From NCBI GenBank assembly GCA_021845985.1, contig JAJZES010000030.1, forward strand, positions 1-64,000: DNA of 64,000 bases, read 5' to 3'. Under the pieces are notes generated by a model. It was given only the letters and a program-made list of their open reading frames with translations. It had not been told where the DNA came from and searched no databases. How positions within the stretch are numbered: the stretch's first letter is position 1; every line of letters begins with the position of its first letter. The translations under genes and the position numbers were made by a program. Positions 9,422 through 21,523 of the stretch are shown in pieces. This DNA is from Pseudomonadota bacterium (GTDB taxonomy: Bacteria; Pseudomonadota; Alphaproteobacteria; Acetobacterales; Acetobacteraceae).

Positions 9422-10366
9422 ATGGAGCAGGTGATGGTGACCGGTGCCGCCGGCATGGTGGGCACGCATCTGACCGCGGCATTGCGCGCCGACGGCGCCG
9501 ATGTGCTGGCCACCGCGCTGCAGGCGGCGCCGGGAGTTGTCGCCGTCGATGTCTGCGACTGGCCGGCGATGCGCGCGCTGATCGGGCGCTGCCGGCCGGC
9601 GGTGATCTATCATCTGGCGGCGCAGAGCCTGCCGACACTGTCCTGGACCGACCCGTGGGGCACGCTCAGCGTTAACACCCAAGGCACGCTCAATGTGTTC
9701 GAGGCGGTGCGCGAGGTCCGGGCGCGGCAGGATGCCGGCTATGACCCGATGGTGGTGGTCGCCTGCTCCTCGGCCGAATACGGCGCCAGTCTGACCCCCG
9801 AGCGGCTGCCGATCGACGAGGAGGCGCCGCTGCTGCCGCTGCATCCCTACGGGGTCAGCAAGGTGGCGCAGGATCTGCTGGCCTTCCAGTACTGGCGCAA
9901 CGACCGCATCCGCTGCATCCGCGCCCGCATCTTCAACACCAGCGGCCCCGGCAAGCGCGACGATGTGATCTCCGATTTCGCCGCACGGGCGGCGGCGATC
10001 CGCCGCCATGGCGGACGGCTGCGCGTCGGCAACCTGCAAACCCGGCGGGCCATTCTCGACGTGCGCGATCTGGTTGCGGCGCTGCGCCTGCTGGCCGCGC
10101 GCGGCGTCGCCGGCGAGGCGTACAACATCTGCGCCGAGCAGGCGGTGCGCATCGGCGAGCTGGTGCCGATGCTGGCCGAGCTGGCCGGCATCGCGCTGAT
10201 GACGCAATCCGACCCGGCGCTGTTCCGCCCGTCCGATGAGGCGGTGATCCTCGGCCGCACCGAAAAACTCCGCGCCTGCACCGGCTGGCGCCAGCAGGTG
10301 CCGATCGCGGCGACGCTCGCCGCCGTGCTGGCGCACGAGACCGCGCATCCGCGCGACGGCGCATGA
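9422..10366 (+). CDS. NAD-dependent sugar epimerase/dehydratase (GDP-mannose 4,6-dehydratase-like)
   Basis: Extended SDR of 314 residues acting on nucleotide sugars. The NAD-binding GAAGMVG lies at 8-14, a Ser-containing ACSSAEYG near 114-121 and the catalytic YGVSK at 143-147. The ARIFNTSGPGKRDDVISDF segment and the strongly conserved N-terminal HLAAQSLPTLSWTDP resemble GDP-mannose dehydratase/RmlD-type enzymes. It probably supplies the activated sugar used by the co-translated glycosyltransferase downstream (ATGA overlap). An alternative start is ATG 9434. Precise substrate is not decidable. Confidence 0.85.
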   Translation: MEQVMVTGAAGMVGTHLTAALRADGADVLATALQAAPGVVAVDVCDWPAMRALIGRCRPAVIYHLAAQSLPTLSWTDPWGTLSVNTQGTLNVFEAVREVRARQDAGYDPMVVVACSSAEYGASLTPERLPIDEEAPLLPLHPYGVSKVAQDLLAFQYWRNDRIRCIRARIFNTSGPGKRDDVISDFAARAAAIRRHGGRLRVGNLQTRRAILDVRDLVAALRLLAARGVAGEAYNICAEQAVRIGELVPMLAELAGIALMTQSDPALFRPSDEAVILGRTEKLRACTGWRQQVPIAATLAAVLAHETAHPRDGA

Positions 10367-13179
10367 CGCCGCAGGACCGGCTCGCCGCGCTGCACCGCTA
10401 CGCCTTCGTGCTGCCGCTGTGCCCCGGCCGGGTGGTGGCGGATGCGGGGCCGGACGAGCCGGAGGGGCGGGCGATGCTGCAGGCCGCCGCCGCACGGCTG
10501 GTCGCCGCGGCCGAGGGTGGGGCGGCCGAACTGATCGTGTCGCTGGCGCCGGCGCGCGCCGCGGTGGTGGTCGGCAGCCTCGGCCCGCTGCTGCGCCGGC
10601 TGGTCGCCGGCGGCGTGCTGGTGGTCGCGGTGAGCGACGATCCGGCGGCGGCGGAATCGGCGCTGGCCGGCGTCTTCCGCCATGTCCGCGCCTATCGCCA
10701 GCGCCGCCTCGCCGGCTCGTTGATTGTCGAGGCGGCGTTGGCGGCAAGTCGCGTCGTCGCGCTGGCTGGCGCGCCGGCCGATCAGCCGGCCGAGGTGACG
10801 CTGCTGCTGGCCGCCGCGGCGCCGCTGCCGCCGCTGCCGACCGGGGTGCTGGAACACCCGGCGCCGCCGCCGTTCCGGCCCGCCCCGGCGACGCTGAGCG
10901 CGCCGTCGCCGGCAGCCGGCGGCGACGCCGCCGCGCTGGTCGATCGGCTGGTCGCGCTCGACGAGCGGGCGATCGAGCTGGAGGCGATGGCGACGCGGCT
11001 GCGCCTGCAGGCCGACAGCAGCGGCACCGGCCAGGGCAGCGGCGCCTTCGACGTGCCGCGCACCGCCTTTGCCTGGCCGCTGATCGACATGCCCGACCGC
11101 GGGCGGGAGACGCTGACTTTCTACGAGCACCGGCCGGACGACGATCTGGTGTCCGAGGCCCGCGCCGGCGACGCCTTCCTGCGCCGCTTCGGCCTGCTCG
11201 GCGACGCGGCGGATTTTGACGGCGCCGTCGCCGCGCTGAACCGGCTGGCGCGTCCGCCGCGCGCCGCCGCGCCGGAGGTCTCGATCATCATTCCGGTCTA
11301 TGGCCAGCTCGGCTACACGCTGAACTGCCTGCACAGCCTGCTCGGGCAGGCGACACGCCATGCGGTCGAGATCATCGTCGCCGACGATGCCTCGGCCGAT
11401 GCCACCGCCGCGGTGGTGGCCCGCATCGACGGCGTGGTCTGCCGGACCAACCAGCGGAATCTCGGTTTCCTGCGCACCTGCAACGCCGCCGCGGCGACGG
11501 CGCGCGGGCGTTTCCTGGTGCTGCTCAACAACGACACCCGCGTCCTGCCCGGCTGGCTCGACGCGCTGATCGCGAGTTTCGCGCAGTTCCCGCGCGCCGG
11601 TCTGGTCGGCGCCAAGCTGCTCTACCCGGACGGCGCCCTGCAGGAGGCCGGGGCGATCATCTGGCATGACGGCTCGGCCTGGAACTACGGCCGCAACGAC
11701 GATCCGAACCGGCCGCACTACAGCCATGCGCGCGAGGTCGATTACGTCTCCGCCGCCGCCGTCGCCCTGCCGCGCGCGGTGTGGCAGCAGGTCGGCGGCT
11801 TCGATCCGCATTTCGCCCCGGCCTATGCCGAGGACAGCGATCTCTGCCTGCGCCTCGCCGCCGCCGGCCACGAGGTCTGGTACCAGCCGACGGCACGGGT
11901 GATCCACTACGAGGGCCGCACCTCCGGCACCGACACGACGCAGGGCATCAAGGCGCACCAGACGACGAATGCCGCCAAACTGTTCCTGCGCTGGCGCGAC
12001 CGGCTGGCGGCACACCGGCGCAATGGCGAGGCGCCCTATTTCGAGCGCGACCGCAACGTCACCCGACGGGCGCTGATCGTCGATGCGACGACGCCGACGC
12101 CCAGGCAGGACGCCGGCTCGGTGACCACGACGCTGACCCTGACCCTGTTCCGCCGGCTCGGCTACAAAGCCTATTTCACCCCGCAGGACAATTTCCTGTT
12201 CGAGCCGGAGCACACCCCGGCGCTGCAGGCGCTCGGCGTCGAATGTGCCTATGCGCCGTACGACACCGAGTTCGACGCCTATATCCGCCGCTACGGCGCG
12301 CTGTTCGACGTGGTGCTGGTCTATCGCGTGCCGGTGCTGGAGCGGGTGATCGATGCGCTGCACCGGTTCGCGCCGCAGGCGCCGGTGCTGTTTCACATCA
12401 TGGACCTGCATTTCCTGCGCCTGGAGCGCGAGGCGGCGGTGTCGGGCACGGCGGCGGCGGCCGAGGCGGCGGCGCGGATGAAGGCCAAGGAACTGGCGCT
12501 GATCCGCCGCGCCGACTGCACCATCACCCATTCGACTTATGAGCGCGACCTGCTGGCCGCGGCGGCGCCGGAAGCCGCCGCCGTCGTCTGGCCGTTCATG
12601 TTCGAGTATTTCGGCACCACGCGCGGCTTCGCCGAACGGCGCGACTTCGTCTTTCTCGGCGGCTACCGCCATCCGCCGAACGTCGATGCGGTGCAGTTCT
12701 TCGCCGGCGAGGTGCTGCGGCTGATCCGCGCCCGCGCCCCGGACGCCCGTTTCATCATCGCCGGGGCCAATCCGGGGCCGGAGGTGCAGGCGCTGGCCGG
12801 GCCGGACGTGGTGGTCACCGGGATGGTCGAAGACCTGCGCGATGTGTTCGACCCGGCGCGGGTGTTCGTCTGCCCGCTGCGCTTCGGCGCCGGCACCAAG
12901 GGCAAGATCTCGACCGCGATGGCCTATGGCATGCCGGTGGTCTCGACCAGTTGCGGCGCCGAAGGCATGGAGCTGATCGAGGGCGACGAGGTGCTGATCG
13001 CCGATGATCCGCAGGCGCTGGCCGATGCCTGCCTGCGCGTCTATCACGACGCGGCGCTGTGGTCGCGACTGTCGCAGGGCGGACAGAAGCTGGTGCAGGC
13101 GAAGCACTCGCTGACCGCGGGCGAACGCATCCTGGCACAGGCGATCGAAACCGGATGGCGGCACAAGCTCGGGCTGTGA
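10363..13179 (+). CDS. Large multidomain glycosyltransferase (pseudo-methyltransferase + GT2 + GT4)
   Basis: 938 residues. Residues 1-130 resemble a class I methyltransferase (HRYAFVLPLCPGRVVADAG aligns with the family's 'RYxFxxxxxxGxxVLDxxCG'; RLVAGGVLVVAVSDD is like the post-core strand), but the SAM-binding glycines are gone. A GT2 domain starts near 304 (VSIIIPVYGQ) with DDAS and the metal motif LLNNDT near 386, and the acceptor-side EDSDLCLRLAAAG. A GT4-like domain follows from about 570, with VFLGGYRHPPNVDA near 762 and GTKGKISTAMAYGMPVVS near 844. Probably cytoplasmic and acting on a lipid-linked or capsular glycan. It overlaps the epimerase stop by four bases and is convergent with the PTS-like gene. 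Confidence 0.88.
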   Translation: MTPQDRLAALHRYAFVLPLCPGRVVADAGPDEPEGRAMLQAAAARLVAAAEGGAAELIVSLAPARAAVVVGSLGPLLRRLVAGGVLVVAVSDDPAAAESALAGVFRHVRAYRQRRLAGSLIVEAALAASRVVALAGAPADQPAEVTLLLAAAAPLPPLPTGVLEHPAPPPFRPAPATLSAPSPAAGGDAAALVDRLVALDERAIELEAMATRLRLQADSSGTGQGSGAFDVPRTAFAWPLIDMPDRGRETLTFYEHRPDDDLVSEARAGDAFLRRFGLLGDAADFDGAVAALNRLARPPRAAAPEVSIIIPVYGQLGYTLNCLHSLLGQATRHAVEIIVADDASADATAAVVARIDGVVCRTNQRNLGFLRTCNAAAATARGRFLVLLNNDTRVLPGWLDALIASFAQFPRAGLVGAKLLYPDGALQEAGAIIWHDGSAWNYGRNDDPNRPHYSHAREVDYVSAAAVALPRAVWQQVGGFDPHFAPAYAEDSDLCLRLAAAGHEVWYQPTARVIHYEGRTSGTDTTQGIKAHQTTNAAKLFLRWRDRLAAHRRNGEAPYFERDRNVTRRALIVDATTPTPRQDAGSVTTTLTLTLFRRLGYKAYFTPQDNFLFEPEHTPALQALGVECAYAPYDTEFDAYIRRYGALFDVVLVYRVPVLERVIDALHRFAPQAPVLFHIMDLHFLRLEREAAVSGTAAAAEAAARMKAKELALIRRADCTITHSTYERDLLAAAAPEAAAVVWPFMFEYFGTTRGFAERRDFVFLGGYRHPPNVDAVQFFAGEVLRLIRARAPDARFIIAGANPGPEVQALAGPDVVVTGMVEDLRDVFDPARVFVCPLRFGAGTKGKISTAMAYGMPVVSTSCGAEGMELIEGDEVLIADDPQALADACLRVYHDAALWSRLSQGGQKLVQAKHSLTAGERILAQAIETGWRHKLGL

Positions 13180-13182
13180 CAC

Positions 13183-13635
13183 TCAGCCGGCCGGCTCGGC
13201 GATGAAGGCCGCGCGCAGCGCCTCGGCGCCGGCGGCGCTGCGCAGGGCGGCGGCCAGTGCCGGGTCGCGCAGCCGGCGCGTCGCCGCCGCCAGCGCCGCG
13301 AGGTGCTCGGCGCGCGCCACCGGCGGGCCGAGCAGCAGAAACACCAGATCGACCGGGCGCGCGTCGATCGCCGCGTACTCCACTGGCCGGTCGAGCCGCG
13401 CCAGGAAGGCGGCGGTGCCGCCGAGCGCCGGCACCTGCGCATGCGGCACCGCGATGCCGCCGCCGACGCCGGTTGACCCCAACGCCTCGCGCGCGGTCAG
13501 CGCCGCGGCAATCTCGCCGGCCGGCAGTCCCAGCACCGCCGATGCCCGCCGCGCCAGTTCGGCCAACAGCTTCGCTTTGTCGGCCGCGCGCAGACCGACG
13601 AACACATGCGCGGGCGGCATGATCGCAGACAACAC
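13183..13635 (-). CDS. PTS EIIA(Ntr)-like phosphocarrier at the end of the kdp operon
   Basis: 150 residues, a PTS fructose/mannitol-type EIIA domain. The conserved REALGSTGVGGGIAVPHAQ block (49-67) carries His65, the expected phosphorylation site. Length and sequence fit PtsN (EIIA-Ntr), which in enterobacteria binds KdpD and modulates kdp expression. Here its start is only two bases after the kdpE stop, so it is translated with the sensor system. No EI, HPr or EIIB genes are nearby, which supports a regulatory rather than sugar-transport role. Functional assignment is inference from family and context. Confidence 0.8.
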   Translation of the reverse strand: MLSAIMPPAHVFVGLRAADKAKLLAELARRASAVLGLPAGEIAAALTAREALGSTGVGGGIAVPHAQVPALGGTAAFLARLDRPVEYAAIDARPVDLVFLLLGPPVARAEHLAALAAATRRLRDPALAAALRSAAGAEALRAAFIAEPAG

Positions 13636-13637
13636 TC

Positions 13638-14324
13638 TCAGTCCTCCACCGCCAGCCGATACCCAACGCCCGTCTCGGTCAGGATGTGGCGCGGGCGTTC
13701 GGGATCGGTCTCGATCTTCTGGCGAAGCTGGCGCACATACACCCGCAATTGCTGCACGTCACCGCCGGCGCCCCAGAGCTGGCTGAGGATGTAGCGATGC
13801 GTCAGCACCCGCCCGGCCTGCTTGGCGAGCAGGGCGAGGATGTCGTATTCGCGCGGCGACAGATGCACCGGCTGGCCGGCGACGGTGACGAGGCGGCGCA
13901 CCAGATCGACGCCGAGGTCGAAACTGCGCAGCACCGGCATTGCACCTTCCTGCGCCAGCCGGTGCCGCAGCGCGGTGCGCAGCCGCGCCATCAACTCGGC
14001 GATGCCGAACGGCTTGGTGACATAATCATCGGCGCCGAGATCGAGCGCCGCCACCTTCGCCCGCTCGTCCTCGCGCGCCGTCAGCACGACGAGCGGCACC
14101 GCCGAGGCGGCGCGCAGCCGGCGGATCACCTCCATGCCGTCGAGATCGGGCAGGCCGAGATCGAGCACCACCACGTCGATGCCCCCGGCGGCCACGGCGG
14201 CGAGCGCGGCGGCGCCGCTTTCCGCCTCGACGGTGCGGTAGCCATGCGCGGCGAGGCTGGTGCGCAGCAGCCGGCGGATCGCCGGCTCGTCATCGACGAT
14301 CAGCACACTCGGCGGCGCGGTCAT
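13638..14324 (-). CDS. kdpE: KdpE, response regulator of the kdp operon
   Basis: OmpR-type regulator of 228 residues: receiver domain about 5-115 with acidic pocket DD at 11-12 and phospho-acceptor Asp55 (VVLDLGLPDLDG), and a C-terminal winged helix (LSPREYDILALLAKQAGRVLTHRYILSQLWG). It receives phosphate from KdpD and activates kdpFABC under potassium limitation. Its ATG overlaps the kdpD stop, and the gene lies in the conserved FABCDE order. Confidence 0.96.
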   Translation of the reverse strand: MTAPPSVLIVDDEPAIRRLLRTSLAAHGYRTVEAESGAAALAAVAAGGIDVVVLDLGLPDLDGMEVIRRLRAASAVPLVVLTAREDERAKVAALDLGADDYVTKPFGIAELMARLRTALRHRLAQEGAMPVLRSFDLGVDLVRRLVTVAGQPVHLSPREYDILALLAKQAGRVLTHRYILSQLWGAGGDVQQLRVYVRQLRQKIETDPERPRHILTETGVGYRLAVED

Positions 14325-16981
14325 GGCGCGGCGTGCGGGAAACGGAAGGTGAAGACGATGCCGCTGCGGTCGCTGCGGTTGGCGGCGTCGATGCGTCCGC
14401 CCATCGCCTCGGTGAAGCCGCGGGCGATGGCGAGGCCAAGCCCGGTGCCGGCCGGCTTGCGATCGCCCTCCGGCGCGCGATAGAACTTCTCGAAGACATG
14501 CGCCAGCGCGTCGGGCGGGATGCCGGGGCCTTCGTCGATCACCTGCAACCGCACCTCGCCGCCCGCGTCCCAGGCGCGCACCGCGATGGTGCTGCCGGCG
14601 GGCGCGTATTTGGCGGCGTTGTCGAGCACATTGAACAGCGCCTGCTCAAACAGCACGACATCGAGCGGCAGCATCGCCAGGCCGGTGGCGATATCGGTGG
14701 CGATGCGATGTCCCGCCAGCACCTTCGCCGCGCGGGCCAGCGCGCTGCCGATCACCTCGCCGAGATCGGCCGTCTCCAGCCGTGGCGCCAGCGCGCCGGC
14801 CTCCAGCCGCGTCATGTCGAGCAGATTGGCGACGAAGCGCGACAGCCGCTCGGCCTCCTCCATGATGGTGCGCAGCAGATCGCGCCGCCCGGCATCGTCG
14901 AGCAGCGCGTGGTAGCTCTCCAGGCTGCTGGCGGCGCCGAGGATGGAGGCGAGCGGGGTGCGCAGATCGTGCGAGATCGAGGTCAGCAGGGCGGCGCGCA
15001 GTCGCTCGGTTTCGGCCAGCAGACGGGCGCGATCGACATCCTCGGCCAGGGTGATGCGTTCGATCGACACCGCGGTCTGGTCGGCCAGCGCGTCGAGCAG
15101 CCGGCGCTGGTCGGGATCGAGCAACTTGCCCGGCTGATCGTTCTCGATGCCCATCACCGCGACCGCGCCGCGCCCGGTGCGCAGCGGCAGGAACAGCCGG
15201 CGCGCCCCCGGCAGCGTATCGGCGCCGCGGCCGGCCGGGCGGTCATGCGCCCAGGTCCAGCGCGCGGCGGCGAGATCGGCCTCATCGAGCGCGTCCTCGG
15301 GCGGATAGCCGGCGCGCACGGCGATGCTCTCGCCCTCGGGCAACAGCAGCACGACGCGCACCTTCAGCATCGCCGCCACCTGATAGGCGGCGGCCCACAG
15401 CAGATCGTCGAGCGTGCCGATGGCGGCGAGTTTGCGGCTGAACTGATACAGGTCGTCGGTGGTGCGGGCGCGGGCGCGCGCCGCCACCGCCTGCGCCCGC
15501 ACCGCGGCGGCGAGATTGCTGGCGATGACCGCGGCGATCAGGAAGAAGAACAGCGCAACCACGTTCTCCGGGTCGGCGATGGTGAAGGTGTAGAGCGGCG
15601 GCAGGAAAAAGAAATTGTAGGCCAGCACGCTGAGCAGGCTGGCATAGAGCGAGGGCAGCAGCCCCCAGACCGCGGCATCGGCGAGAACGGCGGTGAGAAA
15701 GACCAGCGAGATCGAGGGCGCTGCGAGAATGCTGCGCAGCGCCATGCCTACCAGCACCGCGGCGGCAACGATTGCGGAGCTGGCACCGAACGGCGTCCAG
15801 CGCAGTGGGCCGAAATCAGGCAGCGCGAAGCGCCGCCGCTCGGTCTCGGCAGCCTCGCTGCCCAGCACATGCACCGGCAGGTCGCCGGCAATGGCGATCA
15901 GCCGCTGCGCCACCGGGGCGACCAGCCGCCAGCGCGCGCTGCCCGGATTGCCGATGACGATGTGTGTGAAGTTGTGGGCGCGGGCATAGTCGATGATTTC
16001 CTCGGCGGCGTCGCGGCCGGGAATGGTGACGCTGTCGCCACCGAGCGATTGCGCCAGCCGCAGGGTCTCGGCGATGCGGTCACGGTCGGCATGCGACAGC
16101 CGCAGCGACGCCGCGGTTTCGACATGCAGCGCCGTCCACGGTGCGCGCAGCCCCTCGGCGATGCGGCGGCCATAGCGCACCAGCGCCGCGCCGACGCTGC
16201 GCCGGGTGACGCAGACCAGCACGCGGTCGCCCGCTGCCCAGGGACCGGCGATGGCGTGCAACTGCATATGGTCGAGCAGTTGCGCATCGACGCGCTGCGC
16301 GGTGCGGCGCAGGGCGAGTTCGCGCAGCGCGGTCAGATTGCCGGGCGAGAAATAATGATTGAGCGCCCGGGTCGCGGTTTGCGTGACATAAACCTTGCCG
16401 TCGCGCAGCCGCTGCAGCAGATCGTCCGGGGCGAGGTCGATCACCTCGATGTCATCAGCACGATCGAGCACCGAATCGGGCACCGTCTCGCGCACCCGGA
16501 TGCGGGTGATGCGCGCCACCACGTCGTTGAGGCTCTCGACATGCTGGATGTTCAGGGTGGTGTAAACGTCGATGCCGGCGGCGAGCAGTTCTTCGACATC
16601 CAGATACCGCTTCGGGTGGCGGCTGCCCGGCACGTTGCTGTGCGCCAGTTCATCGACCAGCGCCAGCGCCGGTTTGCGGGCGAGCAGCGCGTCGAGGTCC
16701 ATCTCCTCCAGCACGCGGCCTTTGTAGTCGATGCGGCGGCGCGGCAGCACGCTCAGACCGTCGAGCAGCGCCTCTGTCTCGGCGCGGCCATGCGTCTCGA
16801 CGATGCCGACGACGACATCGACACCGTCGCGCCGCCGCGCCTGGGCGGTCGCCAGCATTTCGTACGTCTTGCCGACGCCCGGCGCCGCACCGAGGAAGAT
16901 TTTCAGCCGCCCCCTGCCCTGCCCGCGCGTTGCCGCACGCAGCAGGGCGTCGGGCGAGGGGCGGCCATCACGCTGATCCAT
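14321..16981 (-). CDS. kdpD: KdpD, potassium/turgor sensor histidine kinase
   Basis: 886 residues, full-length KdpD. The N-terminal KdpD domain carries the Walker A-like GAAPGVGKTYEM (31-42) and LVDELAHSNVPGSRHPKRY; a universal-stress-protein-like domain follows (about 250-370), then four membrane helices of the DUF4118 region (about 400-500), a GAF domain, and the kinase core with SHDLRTPLASILGA (His near 670) and an HATPase domain with the N-box NVLDNAAKYAP and GPGIPP. It senses potassium limitation and phosphorylates KdpE. It begins 12 bases after the kdpC stop. Confidence 0.97.
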   Translation of the reverse strand: MDQRDGRPSPDALLRAATRGQGRGRLKIFLGAAPGVGKTYEMLATAQARRRDGVDVVVGIVETHGRAETEALLDGLSVLPRRRIDYKGRVLEEMDLDALLARKPALALVDELAHSNVPGSRHPKRYLDVEELLAAGIDVYTTLNIQHVESLNDVVARITRIRVRETVPDSVLDRADDIEVIDLAPDDLLQRLRDGKVYVTQTATRALNHYFSPGNLTALRELALRRTAQRVDAQLLDHMQLHAIAGPWAAGDRVLVCVTRRSVGAALVRYGRRIAEGLRAPWTALHVETAASLRLSHADRDRIAETLRLAQSLGGDSVTIPGRDAAEEIIDYARAHNFTHIVIGNPGSARWRLVAPVAQRLIAIAGDLPVHVLGSEAAETERRRFALPDFGPLRWTPFGASSAIVAAAVLVGMALRSILAAPSISLVFLTAVLADAAVWGLLPSLYASLLSVLAYNFFFLPPLYTFTIADPENVVALFFFLIAAVIASNLAAAVRAQAVAARARARTTDDLYQFSRKLAAIGTLDDLLWAAAYQVAAMLKVRVVLLLPEGESIAVRAGYPPEDALDEADLAAARWTWAHDRPAGRGADTLPGARRLFLPLRTGRGAVAVMGIENDQPGKLLDPDQRRLLDALADQTAVSIERITLAEDVDRARLLAETERLRAALLTSISHDLRTPLASILGAASSLESYHALLDDAGRRDLLRTIMEEAERLSRFVANLLDMTRLEAGALAPRLETADLGEVIGSALARAAKVLAGHRIATDIATGLAMLPLDVVLFEQALFNVLDNAAKYAPAGSTIAVRAWDAGGEVRLQVIDEGPGIPPDALAHVFEKFYRAPEGDRKPAGTGLGLAIARGFTEAMGGRIDAANRSDRSGIVFTFRFPHAAP

Positions 16982-16993
16982 GCCGCACCCGTG

Positions 16994-17596
16994 CTATTTT
17001 GCCGTGGCATCCAGCGCCATGTTCAGCGCCAGCACATTGACATGTGGCGCGCCGAGCAGACCGAGCCAGCGCGGATCGGTGTGCGACGCGACCAGCATGC
17101 GTACCGCATCCTCGCTCAGCCCGCGCGCTTTCGCCACGCGCGGCACCTGGAACTCGGCGGCGGCGGGCGAAATATCCGGGTCGAGGCCGCTGGCCGAGGT
17201 CGTCACCAGATCGCCCGGCACCTTCGCGGCCGGGTTTTCGGCCTGCAGCTTGCCCATGTCGTCCTTCACCCGGTCCACCAGCGCCTTCGCCGTCGGCCCG
17301 AGATTGGAGCCGCTGGAGTTGGCTGCATTGTAGGGCGCGGCGATGGTCTTGGTCGAGTCGGCCGGGTCGGTATCGGTGGTGGCCGACGGGCGCGGGTGGA
17401 AATAGCGCGGGCCGGTGAAGTTCTGGCCGATCAGCGCCGAGCCGATCGGTTTGCCGTCGCGTTCGATGATGCTGCCGCCGGCCTGGAACGGGAACGCGAT
17501 TTTGGCGATTCCTGTGACGGCGAGCGGATAGATGACCCCGGTGATGATCGACAGGCCGAGCAGCATCACGATGGTCGGGCGGAGATGACGCAGCAT
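16994..17596 (-). CDS. kdpC: KdpC, stabilising subunit of the K+-transporting ATPase
   Basis: 200 residues with one N-terminal membrane helix (about 8-30) and a periplasmic domain containing the conserved [20 protein letters not shown] segment and [15 protein letters not shown]. KdpC is the stabilising subunit of KdpFABC. Spacing of 12 bases on each side to kdpB and kdpD indicates one transcript. Confidence 0.96.
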   Translation of the reverse strand: MLRHLRPTIVMLLGLSIITGVIYPLAVTGIAKIAFPFQAGGSIIERDGKPIGSALIGQNFTGPRYFHPRPSATTDTDPADSTKTIAAPYNAANSSGSNLGPTAKALVDRVKDDMGKLQAENPAAKVPGDLVTTSASGLDPDISPAAAEFQVPRVAKARGLSEDAVRMLVASHTDPRWLGLLGAPHVNVLALNMALDATAK

Positions 17597-17608
17597 GGTA
17601 CGAATTCC

Positions 17609-19693
<2,085 letters not shown>

Positions 19694-19703
19694 GTCACGA
19701 ACC

Positions 19704-21413
19704 TTAATAAAGCGTGCCGGCGTTCATGGCGTAGTGCTCGACGATCGGGCCGAGGGCGAGCGAGGGAAAGAACGTCAGCCCGCCGACGATGACGATGACG
19801 CCGATGACCAGACCGACGAACAGCGGCCCGTTGGTCGGAAACGTGCCGGCGGAGGCAGGCACCGTCTTCTTCGCCGCCATCGCCCCGGCGATGCCCAGCA
19901 CCGGGATCATCACGAAGAAGCGGCCGACAACCATGTCGATGCCCAGCGTGGTGTTCCAGAACGGCGTGTTGGCACTGATCCCGGCAAAGGCGCTGCCGTT
20001 GTTGGCCGCACCCGAGACATAGGCGTACAGCGCCTCGGTGAAGCCATGCGGCCCGGCGGCGGAGAGCGCGCCAAGCGGTCCCGGCAGCACCACGGCCAGC
20101 GCGGTGAAGCCGAGCATGACCAGCGGCAGGCACAGAATTCCCAGAATGGTCAGCTTCATCTCGCGCGCTTCGATTTTCTTGCCGAGATATTCGGGCGTGC
20201 GGCCGACCATCAATCCGGCGACGAACACCGCGACGATGGCGAACAGCAGGAACCCGTAAAGCCCCGAACCGACGCCGCCGAAGACGATCTCGCCCAGCAT
20301 CATGTTGACCAGCGGCACCATGCCGCCGAGCGGCAGGAAGCTTTCCATCATCGCGTCCACCGCGCCGCAGCTTGCATCCGTCGTAACGGTGGAAAACAGC
20401 GCCGACTGCGCAATGCCGAAGCGGACTTCTTTTCCTTCCATGTTGCCAAGAGAAGAGTCCATTCCGAGTTGCGCCAGCAGCGGGTTGGCATGCGCCTCCG
20501 ACCAGTACAGCACGCCGACGCCGACCAGGAACAGCAGCCCCATCGCGGCGAACACCGCCCAGCCCTGCCGCTCGTCACGCACCATGCGGCCGAAGGTGTT
20601 GGTCAGCGCGCCGCCGAGCGCGAAGATCGCGAGCACCTGCATCATGTTGGTCAGGGCGGTCGGATTTTCGAACGGATGCGCCGAGTTGGCGTTGAAGAAC
20701 CCGCCGCCGTTGGTGCCGAGCATCTTGATCGCCTCCTGCGAGGCGACCGGACCGAGCGAGATGACCTGTTTCGCACCCTCCAGCGTCGTCGCGGTGACTT
20801 CGCCCATGAAGGTCTGCGGCACGCCCTGCCAGACGATGACCAGCGCGCCGACGAAGCAGATCGGCAGCAGGATATACAGCGTCACCCGCACCATATCGGT
20901 CCAGAAATTGCCGATCGTCCCGGCGCTGCGCCGGGCGAAGCCGCGGATGACGGCGACGGCAACGGCGATGCCGGCGGCGGCGGAGATGAAGTTCTGCACC
21001 GTCAGCCCGAGCATCTGCGACAGATAGCTCATCGTCGATTCACCGCCATACGACTGCCAATTGGTATTGGTCAGGAAGCTGATGGCGGTGTTGAACGCGA
21101 GATCGGGGGTGATCGCGCCTTGCCCGTCCGGGTTCAGCGGCAGCACCGGCTGCAGCCGCAGGATCGCGTAGAGCAGCACGAATCCCCCGGCCTTGAACAC
21201 GATCATGGCGAGTGCGTAGCTCAGCCAGGATTGCTCCTGCTTCGGGTCGATGCCCGACAGGCGATACAGCCCGCGCTCCACCGGCCCGAAAATCGGCGAC
21301 AGCAGCGTGCGTTCGCCTTCCACGACGCGCATGAGGTAACCGCCGAGCGGGCGGGCGAGGGCGATGATGATCGCGCAGAAGACGGCGATCTGAATCCAGC
21401 CGTTGAAGGTCAT
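19704..21413 (-). CDS. kdpA: KdpA, potassium-binding channel-like subunit
   Basis: 569 residues, about ten membrane helices. Family signatures are present, including [19 protein letters not shown] and [21 protein letters not shown], which form part of the selectivity filter repeats, and [18 protein letters not shown]. It binds and translocates K+ in the KdpFABC complex. Ten bases separate it from both kdpF and kdpB. Length is close to the usual 560. Confidence 0.97.
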   Translation of the reverse strand: MTFNGWIQIAVFCAIIIALARPLGGYLMRVVEGERTLLSPIFGPVERGLYRLSGIDPKQEQSWLSYALAMIVFKAGGFVLLYAILRLQPVLPLNPDGQGAITPDLAFNTAISFLTNTNWQSYGGESTMSYLSQMLGLTVQNFISAAAGIAVAVAVIRGFARRSAGTIGNFWTDMVRVTLYILLPICFVGALVIVWQGVPQTFMGEVTATTLEGAKQVISLGPVASQEAIKMLGTNGGGFFNANSAHPFENPTALTNMMQVLAIFALGGALTNTFGRMVRDERQGWAVFAAMGLLFLVGVGVLYWSEAHANPLLAQLGMDSSLGNMEGKEVRFGIAQSALFSTVTTDASCGAVDAMMESFLPLGGMVPLVNMMLGEIVFGGVGSGLYGFLLFAIVAVFVAGLMVGRTPEYLGKKIEAREMKLTILGILCLPLVMLGFTALAVVLPGPLGALSAAGPHGFTEALYAYVSGAANNGSAFAGISANTPFWNTTLGIDMVVGRFFVMIPVLGIAGAMAAKKTVPASAGTFPTNGPLFVGLVIGVIVIVGGLTFFPSLALGPIVEHYAMNAGTLY

Positions 21414-21423
21414 GTGTGTGTCC

Positions 21424-21513
21424 TCAGAACCGTTCGGGCCGGACCAGCGCGAGCAGCAGATAGCCGAGCAGCACCACCACCACGATGCCGCCCAGGATGT
21501 TGTCGATCAGCAT
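21424..21513 (-). CDS. kdpF: KdpF, small membrane subunit
   Basis: A 29-residue peptide ([29 protein letters not shown] in two parts: a short head to Leu7, then one membrane helix ending in the RPERF tail). The terminal LLxALxRPERF is the KdpF hallmark. It stabilises the Kdp complex. Too short for standard gene finders; supported by its position ten bases before kdpA. Confidence 0.9.
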   Translation of the reverse strand: MLIDNILGGIVVVVLLGYLLLALVRPERF

Positions 21514-21523
21514 GTGCAGCCCC

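Noticed and set aside
9847-13182. Long open frame opposite the large glycosyltransferase gene
   Set aside because: Composition is Arg/His/Gln-rich low-complexity, with no recognisable domain; explained by GC-rich codon bias of the real gene on the other strand.
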